Assembly (NCBI GenBank): GCA_032622095.1
Contig: CP136064.1
Span: 147,936,864-148,000,863 of the forward strand
DNA: 64,000 nt
Reading direction: 5' to 3'
Origin: Siphonodentalium dalli
Lineage: Eukaryota; Mollusca; Scaphopoda; Gadilida; Siphonodentaliidae
Numbering within the stretch: the stretch's first letter is position 1; the number at the start of each line of letters is the position of its first letter. Below the pieces are notes generated by a model. It searched no databases, had not been told where the DNA came from, and saw nothing but the letters and a program-made list of their open reading frames with translations. Below are positions 41,823-52,095 of this stretch, piece by piece. Position numbers and translations under genes: made by a program.

Positions 41823-41892
41823 ACCAAATATTCGAAAAGAAAAACTCTTGATTGCTAATTGATATTTTCCAAAGTGAGATTTTCCTTTTGAA

Positions 41893-42367
41893 AAAAAATA
41901 ATTCTAAGTCCATTTTCATTTTTTCCGATCAGAAATATCACATCAATGACAGGAATATCTATCCTCAGGGGGGAACTATGGCCCAGTACCCATCAGTGGG
42001 GGCACTATGGCCCAGTACCCCCCAGTGGGGCACTATGGCCCAGTACCCCCCAGTGGGGGGCACTATGGCCCAGTACCCCCCAGTGGGGGGCACTATGGCC
42101 CAGTATCGAATACTGGACCATAGATCGTCCAGTATTCGATACTGGGCCATAGTGCCCCCACTGGGGGGCACTATGGCCCAGTATCGAATACTGGACGATC
42201 TATGGTCCAGTATTCGATACTGGGCCATAGTGCCCCCCACTGGGGGGTACTGGGCCATAGTGCCCCCCACTGGGGGGTACTGGGCCATAGTGCCCCCCAC
42301 TGGGGGGTACTGGGCCATAGTGCCCCCCACTGGGGGGTACTGGGCCATAGTGCCCCCCATTACTACT
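41893..42367. repeat. Right terminal inverted repeat of the Polinton
   Basis: Inverse of 25075-25480 with extra 30-bp units, ending CCATTACTACT. Open frames on both strands encode the same GGTMAQYPPV decapeptide because the unit is almost palindromic. They are not considered genes. Confidence 0.92.
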
Positions 42368-42373
42368 GGAGTG
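42368..42373. other. Right GGAGTG target-site duplication of the Polinton
   Basis: Identical to 25069-25074. Beyond it the foldback-element minisatellite continues in the same orientation as left of the Polinton. Confidence 0.95.
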
Positions 42374-42925
42374 CCCTTTTTGGTAACGGGTGGTCGTATA
42401 TTTATATATATTGTGGATGTATTATCATCGGTGGTGTATAGGGTGTAGATGAATGATCATGGATGGCGTGTATGAGTATACAGTGAGTTGCTGAATTGTC
42501 ATGTGTGAGGTGTATATGCAAGTATGAAACTTATGAGTGGTCGTGTGTGCGGGTATTGGTATATTTGGAAGGGTTCACCATTGGTGAGGTGTGTATGTAT
42601 ATCTGGATTGACTCTATGGTCATGGGTATGGCGAATAGATATACATGTAGTGGCTGTATGGTCCATGGTGAGGTGAATATGTATACAATGAGTGACTATA
42701 TGATCGTGAATGTGGTGAATATGTATACATAGAGTGACTATATGGTCAAGTGTAGGAGTATACCTGGTGTTCATGCATGGTGACTGTATCGTCATTTGTG
42801 GCATGTACCGGTATACCAAATATGGCTGTATGGTCAGGTGTACGTGTATAGAGTGGGTGACTATATTGTCATTTGTGCGGTGTTTATGTACATATGAGGT
42901 CATGGGTGGGTTGTACATGTGTAAT
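42374..42925. repeat. Minisatellite, continuation of the left foldback arm
   Basis: Same degenerate 'gtgactatatggtcatg..gtgaatatgtatacat' units as 24500-25069. Frames through it are artefacts. Confidence 0.75.
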
Positions 42926-42927
42926 TT

Positions 42928-43045
42928 GGGTGGCTATCGCTTTCCACAATAACTCAAGGATATGTTAATCAATAGAGACTGGTCATGTCAAAGATAGTGT
43001 TTGTGTGCATGTGGGAACTTTAAACGTGAAAAGCGATAGCCACCC
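42928..43045. repeat. Central hairpin of the foldback element
   Basis: Stems GGGTGGCTATCGCTTT (42928-42943) and its exact inverse (43030-43045) around an 86-bp loop. The minisatellite orientation switches here. Confidence 0.9.
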
Positions 43046-44400
43046 ATTACCACACAGTCATTCCATATATAAATAAACACCACAGACATAACAATATAGT
43101 GACCAACTATATAAACGTACACCTACCCATGACCACCGATGGCCATACAGCCATGAGTCACAATGTAGGCACACCGGGTATAATCCTAAACATGACCCAT
43201 AACCATAGAGTCACTCCTTGTATACCCATTCACCTCACCATTGGCCATACGGTCATCCCATGTATACCTATTCTCCACACACACATGGTCAAATAGACAT
43301 TCAATATATACATCACCACCACAACAATGACCATAGAGTCACCCCGGGTATACATATCCACCTCACCAATGGTCATATAGCCACTCGCTTCATACACATA
43401 CCCTCACCCATGGCACCTGGTATACTCCTTCATCTGACCTATGGCCATACAGTCACCCCATGTGTACCTACTCAAAACATTCATACATGATCATGGTCAA
43501 TCATTGTATATGTATTCACCTCACCCTTGGCATGTCACTCCCTGTATCCCTATTTGTCACACCATAGCAGAATAGCCACTCAAGATATACTAATACTCCC
43601 CAGCCATGTCAGTATATTCACTCCATGTATGCATATGCACATCATCCATGGTCATATAGCCACTCGCTATATACACATACCCCTCGCCCATGTGCATATA
43701 GCAACACATGTGTATACCCGTATAACCTACACATGACCATACCGCCACGAGTCACCAAGCAGGAACACCGGGTATACTCATACACCTGACCATGTAGTCA
43801 CTCCCTGTATAGCTATTCATTACATTTAAGATAATACAGTCACTCATTGTATACATACATGTACTCATCTCACCATTGACCATACAATAACTCCATGTAT
43901 ACCTATTCACCTCACCTATGATCATATAGTAACTCCCTGGCTACCATCTTGGCATCCACCCTGTATCCAGTTGATATGTTTTATCATACTGGACCAGAAT
44001 AGCCACATATTATGGTTCATCTCAGTTCCGTTTCAAAGTTCTGCCCATTTCCTTTCAATAATATGGCAAGAATCACAAAAGAGTTTCTCCGCAAAATTCC
44101 ATAATGCAACTTTAAAATGAATTTGTCATGCCCATACGGTCACATCGGCCACACACAACAATACACAATACAATACACCGTACAGTCACTACATGTATAC
44201 CGATTCACCTCACACATGCCCATACATCCACTCCTTATATTCCTATGCATCTCACAATGGACACCCCACTCATAACCATATAGTCACTCATTGTATACCT
44301 ATTCACATCATTCATGACCATAAAGTAACTCCCTGTATAGCTATTCACATCACCTATGATCATACAGTAACTCCCTGGCTGCCATCTTGGCATCCATCTT
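43046..44400. repeat. Minisatellite in inverted orientation
   Basis: Degenerate units such as 'accatatagtcactc..tgtatac(c/a)tattcacctcacc', the reverse complement of the units at 24500 and 42374. A segment at about 43900-44100 repeats the 44360-44530 sequence, a local duplication of arm sequence. Confidence 0.75.
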
Positions 44401-45762
44401 TTATCCAGTTGATCACTTTGTATCATAATGGGCCAGAATAGCCACATATTATGGTTCATCTCAGTTCCGTCTCAAAGTTCTGCCCATTTCCTTTCAATAA
44501 TATGGCCAGAATCACAAAAGAGGTTCTCCGAAAAATTCCATACTGCAACTTTAAAATGAATTTGTCATGCCCCATACGGAACTGGGACAAACAGAATAGA
44601 ACGTAGTTGTCAGTTAATTAACTAACACGTATAATAACCAAGTGGGTCACAGTTTGCTACCTTGTCGGATAACGCAGATAATAATGTTCGGGATATATGT
44701 AAAAAAAATTACTTTTTACAAATTTGGTTGCCATTTTGGAAGCCATCTTGAGCAATTTGGTCTATAAACACCGTAGTGTGACACATTTAAGATAGATCAA
44801 AACAATAAATACCTGATACCAATGATAGTTGCATTTTACTAAAACAAATTGTCCAACCCTGAAAAGTGAATTTTTGCCGATATTTATGTCAAGTTTGTGA
44901 GAGAAAAATCCAATATTTCTGGTGATGTCAGTGGTGACAATAGTAACAATGATCCATGGTGCATCAGACATGTTAGTATTCAATGTATATAATACAGATT
45001 AGCCAATTTTATATATCAACCACAACTTGTAAGCCATTGCAGGACACCCTGGGGCAATATTTACCATTTTTCATATTTTCGGCGGACATTTTGGAAATTT
45101 TCTGCACCAATTTCATTCCCATTGAAGTAAAACATCCGTCCAATAAAATAAAGCACATAGTTGTTGACATTCTATTAACAGCCTGTGTGGTTTGTCGATA
45201 AAATGACTATCAAAATCGTCTTGCAAAAAAAATCGAAAATTTCACCCCTCTTTTTCAAATCCTCTTTTCTGTATCTATTACGGAACCCTCGTCAACGGCA
45301 AATGTCTTAAAATTACGCTATAATATCACGCTTGATGACTGTCTCAAAAATATTGCCATTTACTAATGATTAATGTGAAGAAAAATGGAAGATATGGTGA
45401 AATATTAATTAAATTTCCTATTTTCGTGCATATGACGTCATTTTTCGGCGGCCATTTTGAATTTGTTTCGAAATTATTTGCCGCCATTTTGAAGAAGGAC
45501 ATCATACCAACAAAATGGCATACATTTTGTCTGTGTCTTATGATAACAACCGATCTATTACAACGATTAAATACAGCTGGTCGGACTTAGAGGAAATGGC
45601 GGCCATCTTGGATTCAAATGGCTCTAGCACCTAGTAGGGCCACCTTTATTTTTCGGTGAAATCCGGATTCTTTATCTGGATACCATAGGGAACAATAAAA
45701 ATAAGGTTATTTGTAATCATCGGGGGGGGGGGTGCAGGTGGACCTTATTGGCTCCCCGACTA
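44133..45762. repeat. Right arm of the foldback element
   Basis: Inverse of 23120-24755, ending in poly-G and 'ggtgcaggtggaccttattggctccccgacta'. Confidence 0.9.
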
Positions 45763-45765
45763 AGA
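45763..45765. other. Right AGA target duplication of the foldback element
   Basis: AGA next to the terminal CGACTA, matching 23117-23119. With one copy kept, the LINE frame is continuous. Confidence 0.75.
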
Positions 45766-47330
45766 TTTTCATAGCCCCAAATCTCCGATCCGTATGTCAT
45801 AATGGGGATAATTGATTTTTCGTAGACTTCAAGGATACTCTCTTTGCTAAGTTTATGATTTCTGGCTTTATTGAGTAGTGCATAGGCTGCGTTTTTTGCA
45901 GCTTGGCACCTGGTATTTCTGTCTAATGCGAAGGATCCATTCTTGTGAAAAGTTATTCCCAGATATTTAAAGTGATCTACTATTTCTAGGGGTTTGTTAT
46001 CAATAGAGAATGTGGCCAATTTATTCAAATTTCTGGGTTTCCTTCCGAATACAACGACTTTTGTTTTGTACGTATTCACGTTCAGTTTCCAATACGAGCA
46101 ATACACAGAGAAGCTATTTAAAGCATGCTGTAGGCCGCTGTGTGAGTTCGAGAATAGCACAGTGTCATCGGCATAAATTAGTAGCATGATTCGTAAAAGG
46201 ATACCTGTTTCAACACCGTTCACTCTATCTAAACTAATACCAGTACAGAAGCATCGAGATAAGTGTTGTTCAAGGTCATTAACGTAAAGTGCAAAGAGCA
46301 GGGGAGATAAGTTGTCCCCTTGTTTTAGGCCCGTGTTACTGTGGAAAAAAGTTGATTCTTCATTATTAATACGTACACATAATTTCAGGTCCGTATACAG
46401 TGCTTTGATAACATCCAGTGTCTTTCCGTTAATTCTGTATGTCAACATTTTTCTCCACAGCCCTAGTCTATAAATAGAGTCAAATGCGCAGGAAAAATCG
46501 ATAAATGGACTATATAAATTTTGTTTGTTCGCTTTCGTTAATTTTATGAGAGAGTACAAAGAGAAAACGTGATCTATGGTAGAATATCCTTTCCGAAATC
46601 CTGCCTGAGCTTCGGTTTCTAGATTATTCATTTCCAGAAATAAGTTCAGGCGGTCGTTAATTATACTAGAGAATAGCTTTGAGAGACAACTGGTTAAAGT
46701 GATTTTCCTATAGTTGTTAGGGTCAAGATTGTCTCCCTTGCGTTTGTATATGGGGCGAATTACCCCTACACTCCAGCAACATGGTACGAGACCTGTAGCA
46801 AAGATGAGATTGAAGAATTTCAAAATTATAAGTTTTAGTTTGTCAAAGGAGGATTTAATATAATCGTTTGTAATGCCATCGTATCCTGCTGATTTGCCAC
46901 ATTTTAGCTTTTTCACAGATTTCTCTATTTCCTCCAGAGTAATATCGGCATTCAAACTGTTATTATTAATTTCAAATTCTGGTTGCGGGAATATTAATGA
47001 GTGATCAACTGATGTCGCGCCATCAATTGCCTCAGTTGTTAGCTCTTCATTTCTATAGTGATCGACGAAAAAATCGCTACAACTTGGGGAGGGTTTTTCA
47101 GCGTTACTTGTATCTAGTTTTTTAATGAATTTCCAAAAGTCTTTGCTCGATTTTGCGCGTAGGTTGTGTATCTTTTTACTCACGATTCTGTTATGGCGCA
47201 TTCTGCTCGTTTGCATTACATTTTTATAATTTGTCCTATATTCTAACATAATTAGTTTGGTTAAAGCACTTGGGGCTTTCTTGAAATCTCGGCGTGCCCG
47301 GCGGTATTTTGTGCGGGCTGACCGACAGTC
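45766..47330 (-). pseudogene. LINE ORF2 fragment: reverse transcriptase
   Basis: Long minus-strand frame of ~520 codons with a complete RT domain: 'KSAGYDGITNDYI', 'GVIRPIYKRKG', 'NYRKITLTSCLSKLF', 'AQAGFRKGYSTIDHVF', 'FIDFSCAFDSI', 'TGLKQGDNLSPLLFALY', the catalytic 'LLIYADDTVLF' and the thumb 'FKYLGITFHKNG'. The frame extends upstream of its first ATG through 'RRDFKKAPSALTKL' to a stop near 47350, where a repeat block interrupts the element. Downstream it is cut by the foldback element within 'EIWGYENL'. Catalytic residues are intact, but the element as a whole is broken. Confidence 0.92.
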
Positions 47331-48244
47331 ATTCGCATATATGCTTCACTCTCGTGGTTTCCAACACCTCTCCATACTTGTACATAACGGCCCACCACAT
47401 TGGTCAGGGGAGCCCACTTTAATCCAACTGTATTTATATGTCATGTGTATCGATCTCTCCTATACTTGGAGGTAATAAAGATATCTCTCTCTACCGGCGG
47501 TGGTCGGAATGCTCCTTCCGTTATGTTCGTGAGTGGTGGTATTCGCCGCTCGCAAAAGAAGATCACCGATTGAGTCCGACGCATAGTTCATTACGCCACC
47601 ACTGTGGTGTTTCTAGTGTGGCTGTTTTTCATATTCAGTGGTAGTCTCCAATTCTGTGGTCGTGTGGACGAAAAAAAATTTTGTTGTACCTTACTCAAAT
47701 CGTACCGATAGAATCACATAGATGCTGAAATTGTAAAGTTAACGGCACCGGTGTATAATATGTTTTTGAAAATATGACTCAATCGTATCGATAGTCAGGA
47801 CAGGCTGAAATTGTAATCTTAAAGTCACCGGTGTAATAATATGTTGTTGAAAATATAAATAATCTGATAGCCTGAAAATAATATATAACCCATTGGGAGC
47901 CTCCTGGTATAGTGAGGTGAATTATGGGTAAGCCCCCTGGTGTAGTGAGGTGAATTATGGGTAATATTATGCCTGTTCTATTGTGATAACCGCCATCTTT
48001 TTTCTTCTGGAATTATCGGCGTGTTTTATGAAAATGTCACCAAGATTTCTACACTCGATTCTTTTAAAATGCACCCTGATCGGTCAAATTCTTTTGATAA
48101 TTCTATCTAAATACATCTTAGCTACTATTCGGATCTGCTTTCCCGGTCGAAAAAGGTTTAGTTTGACCAAAACGGCTTTTGACAAAAGTTTGTTTATAAA
48201 ATAGCGTACTCGATAAACCCGTAGTACGGCCGTACGTATGCTGT

Positions 48245-48596
48245 AAATTTTATCATCGAAAAAAAATTCATTTCTTTCACCTAAAACATAATTATGTGCT
48301 GTATCCTATCATTTTAGGAATATATACGTATCCCACTCAGACACACCAAGTCTCAGCTTAAAATTTTGAAAAATAAGAGATTTATCAACATAAATCGATT
48401 TGTATGGCAGATCCCATGTTAAATTTTATCATCGAAAAAAATTCATTTCTTCCACCTAAAACATAATTATGTGCTGTATCCTATCATTTTAGGAATATAT
48501 GCGTATCCCACTCAGACACACCAAGTCTGAGCTTAAAATTTTAAAAAATAAGAGATTTATCAACATAAATCGATTTGTATGGCAGATCCCATGTTA
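48245..48596. repeat. 176-bp tandem duplication
   Basis: Two consecutive, nearly identical copies from 'aaattttatcatcgaaaaa' to 'gcagatcccatgtt'; only a few bases differ. Confidence 0.92.
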
Positions 48597-48639
48597 AATA
48601 AATTTTAGGGCCCTTCAAATGTTTTCTGAGATGTTCCAT

Positions 48640-49490
48640 ATTGGCACCAGAGTCCATATTTGACTGGTTCTACATGATAATTGTGCAACAGTACAGTCGC
48701 GTTACTTTATACGTCAACATTGGTCATTATCACTCGACAAATTTATTTCGGTCTATCGTATCAACCCCTATTTCCCCCGCGTAGCCTGACTAAGTGTCAA
48801 CATTGGTCTTTATCGCTCCACTAATTTGTATCATTTCATCGGTATGAATTCCATATCCAATTATCCACATATAACCAACCCAATCTCTAATCCCAGTCCA
48901 ATTTATTTATTTTTTTCATCGCTATAGTCACGTTACGAAATATTTTATTGCGTGATACTTGTACTTATATGTCTATGGTATTACTATAGTATACCGTATA
49001 CGTATATCAATTGCTATTCCTTTCTATATAATTCTGGTGCCATCTATAGAGATAGAGATAATTTCCGACACCCCCCCCTAATTTTATATCATTGCTGCTT
49101 TAGTACATTCGCGATGCATTACATGGCAACATCGCTCCACTAATTTATGTCAGTTCATCGGTACGAACCCCTTTTTCTCCGAGTCCATATAACCAACCCA
49201 ACATCTTATCCCGGCTTAAATTATTATTTTTATTTTCATCGGTATAGTTGTGTTACATACATATTTTTATCATTTGATTCTAATTTGTATTGTACTACTA
49301 TAGAAGTCCATAAATGACTATTCTGGCACTATATAGAGATGACTAACATTCTGACACCCCCCCCCCCCTATTTTATAACCTTGTTGCAACAGTAGAGTTG
49401 AGATGCATAATATGTCAACATTGGTCGTTATCGCTCTACATATGTATATCGGTTCAACCCTTAGTTCCCTGTAATGCCCACCCCCCTCAA
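48640..49490. repeat. Degenerate long repeats with 'caacattggtc(g/a)ttatc'
   Basis: Three to four diverged units carry 'gtcaacattggt', 'tcgctccactaattt', 'cggt(a/c)(c/t)gaa(c/t)ccc' and 'ataaccaaccca'-type blocks, plus poly-C tracts. No genes. Confidence 0.55.
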
Positions 49491-49766
49491 TTTATTTTTT
49501 CATTTGTATTATAGTCTCGTTACGTACACATTTTTCTTTTATAACTTTTGCTTCAACGCGCCGAGTTTTAGCTGCTGCAGACAATACAAAACTGAAAACA
49601 TATTGAAATGTAAGCAGGCTTCAAACTCATATTATCCAATAAAAACTCTGGCTACATCAGAAATTTGTGTATAAGGTGTACTCGCATTTGTTGCGTTAAA
49701 AACCAAAGGTCCCAAGTCAAGGTCCAAATCCCCAACAAACTGATGTGAGGCTTAACTCCATCTACA

Positions 49767-50165
49767 TACAGTAATGTCCAAAGTAATTGATCACTTAACC
49801 ACAGCAGAATTATGGGTAATTTTTCAAGATTTTAAATCCTGAAAAATTACCCATAATTCTGCTGTGGTTAATTTGTCAATTACTTTAGGCATTACTGTAG
49901 CCCATATAAGGATGTGAGGTCTAATGATAACTCCATCCACATACAGTAATGTCCAAAGTAATTGACCATTTAACCACAGCAGAATTGTGGGTAATTTTTC
50001 CGGATTTTAAATCCTGAAAAATTACCCATAATTCTGCTGTGGTTAAGTGGTCAATTACTTTGGGCATTACTGTATCCCATATAAGGATGTGAGGTCTAAT
50101 GATAACTCCATCTACATACAGTAATGCCCAAAGTAATTGACCACTTAACCACAGCAAAATTATGG
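49767..50165. repeat. 175-bp tandem units, each a 133-bp palindrome
   Basis: Palindromes at 49767-49899 and 49942-50074, with a third partial copy from 50117. Each has arms 'tacagtaatg..caaagtaattga.cacttaaccacagcagaattatgggtaattttt' facing a centre 'gattttaaatcc'. It looks like a MITE that became a small satellite. Confidence 0.88.
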
Positions 50166-51114
50166 CGTTCAATATGGTCTACCTAATTCTGCTCCAAAAA
50201 CATGTATATTGAATATATGGATGTTTATTGGGGGGAAACCGATTATTTCAATGATATTTTCATTAAATGGGATCCAAACACCGACCTACGGGAGCGCGCT
50301 TCGCGCGCGACTGTTTCTTAAGTATATGTGCATATTTAATAAGTCAACAATTGGAATCACAACAGATAAGATTGGCGGGGGTCCCTTGCGCTTGCGCGAT
50401 CTGTCCATCAAAACATATTTAGACATTTCAAGACACGTAAGACCCAATAACTTAATATACAGAATAGATACATCTATTGCCTGAGTGACTAATATTTATA
50501 TTTGTTACAATGGGGTCAAATAGTTGCGAAGCCAGCACCACAATTCTTTCCCTCCATAGTAAATATTAAAACAACTTCTAAAGAATTATTTATTTACCTT
50601 ATATTTGGTATGGAGCGTCCTTGGTTTACTGGAGTTCAGATTTGTTAACATCACGTCACCAAGTCAATTACTTGCGAAGCCACAGCCATAACTATTTCCC
50701 TCCATAGTAATTCTCAAAACAACTTCTTAAGAACAATTGACCAGGTCAGTCGCGCAATTATTGGAAGAGCCACGGTCAATCATTTTTTTAAACCAAATTT
50801 TACATTTAAATTATTCCTTTATTTAACCAAAAAAAAAAATTAAATGAGAAAATTAACTTTTACTTCTTGCTAAATTTTAATTATTTCATTTAAATTTTAG
50901 ACTAAAATTTAAAAATATACATTCCCAGTATTTACAGTATACTAAGTCCAAGTCTTTATAATCTGTTGAGTGACCCCACAGTCATTTACTTGCTTTGTTA
51001 GTAATAATTTGAAGGATTACTTGTTTAAACGCAATTGTTATCAAAATATTTTATGTATTTTTTATAATTTCTATTTATATGTAATACTATAATCTTGGTG
51101 GCGTTACCATTTCT

Positions 51115-52053
51115 GACTATGGTTTTCTTGTATCACCTTGCTGCACGTGAGCGAAAAACATTTGATCTAATTCAGAACTCAGTGTATTAATGCGGTGACT
51201 GTCCCAGTTCCCAGCGGCTCGTTTCTTAGTAGACTACTTTCTGCGTTGTTTGGGTGGGTGGTTACTCGACCGGTCAGACAGACGTCTGTGGCGGTCGATT
51301 TGTAGGTCAAGTGTAACAATCAATCCAGTGTGCGCGTCAGAAAACAAACAATTATGTTCGTCAATACAGAGGCTTATCACGTTGCGTGTGAACATAGGTG
51401 AGACAATTAAATAATCAATTACACTGACCCCTTTACATGTATGCAACGACGAACGCTCACCCATGCGTCCATTCAAGATAATTAGTTCCATTTCGTTTTC
51501 CAAATATATCAATTTTCCACCATGATTATTTGTTGAAGTATCGGGATTAACCCTTTTTTTCTGAAATGTTTGTGATGCTGTATTTTTGAATTAATTCCGT
51601 GATTTTCATATCATCGGAAACCGAGCCAGTTCTAGCATTGAAATCACCTATAACCATGACACGGTCATAGTTGATTTGCTTGTCTAAAATAGAGACATGT
51701 AGGTTATCGAATTCGTGACCCTTAAAATAGTTGGAATTTTCAGGTGGGATGTATATGTTCCCAAAAGCTACAGAAGCGCCGCTCTCGTCGGTATACCGGC
51801 ACCATATCACGACTTTACAATCATCGTTTATTAGCGAGAAATTATGTTTAATTGTGCTTCGAATGGCAATACATAATCCGCCTGATTTCCGTCGGGAAAC
51901 AGTTTTCCTATTCTTTACACCAAGGATATGGAAATTTTCTATATTGAGTTGGTCTATGTCATCTGTTTTACATTCTTGGAAAAAAAGAACATCAAAATTA
52001 TTGATGTAGTCAGTAAATTCAGGGTCATGTAATTTTGAGGTGAGGCCACACAC
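51115..52053 (-). pseudogene. LINE ORF2 fragment: AP endonuclease
   Basis: Starts with 'LSLNVCGLTSKL' and 'DPEFTDYINNFDVLFFQECK' (Glu of the metal site), then 'RKSGGLCIAIRS', 'VAFGNIYIPPENS', 'YDRVMVIGDFNARTG' (GDFN) and, after a frameshift near 51530, 'ERSSLHTCKGVSVIDYLIVSP' and 'SDAHTGLIV' (SDH-like). Stop codons occur in the linker at ~51234 and ~51110. The frame is the same as ORF1 and is separated from it by one TAG at 52096-52098 with no ATG between. Confidence 0.85.
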
Positions 52054-52095
52054 ATTTAAGGATAGGCATTTGATTTCAGTCGCTCTCGGGCTGTC

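Larger units (their letters stand above)
25075..42367. mobile_element. Complete Polinton/Maverick (adintovirus-like) element, 17,293 bp
   Basis: Terminal inverted repeats begin AGTAGTAATGGGGGGCAC (5'-AG, as usual for Polintons), and a perfect 6-bp duplication flanks the element. It carries the full core set: protein-primed family B polymerase, retroviral-type integrase with chromodomain, FtsK/HerA packaging ATPase, adenain-type protease, double-jelly-roll major capsid and penton. All core genes are intact, in one strand and tightly packed. It also has an accessory module at the right with divergent promoters. Intact frames and a perfect duplication point to recent insertion. Such elements are regarded as integrated or transposing relatives of adintoviruses. 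Confidence 0.97.
23120..45762. mobile_element. Inverted-repeat (foldback) element, interrupted by a Polinton
   Basis: The ends are TAGTCGGGGAGCCAATAAGG and its exact inverse, followed by a poly-C/poly-G run. The arms are ~1.6 kb of nearly identical inverted sequence (23120-24755 against 44133-45762). Inside them lies a degenerate minisatellite in opposite orientations (24500-25069 plus 42374-42925 on the left, 43046-44400 on the right). The middle is a hairpin with 16-bp stems (42928-42943 and 43030-43045) and an 86-bp loop. Without the Polinton and one of its duplications it is about 5.3 kb, with a 3-bp AGA duplication. No transposase was seen, so it is non-autonomous. Arm motifs 'aaaatggc(g/c)gcc' recur several times. 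Confidence 0.85.
47331..51114. other. ~3.8-kb repeat block inserted in the LINE
   Basis: Non-coding insertion between endonuclease linker and RT. It holds, in order: an 88-bp and a 38-bp short tandem duplication (47700-47965), a 176-bp duplication (48245-48596), degenerate 'gtcaacattggtc..tatcgctc' repeats (48640-49490), a 175-bp palindromic repeat (49767-50165), and a diverged direct repeat ('ttgcgaagcca', 'tttccctccatagtaa') at 50524-50760. The exact junctions and target duplication were not resolved. Confidence 0.6.

Noticed and set aside
47257-47644. Two plus-strand frames after the RT fragment
   Set aside because: The first overlaps the LINE linker, which reads well on the minus strand; the second has no motif.
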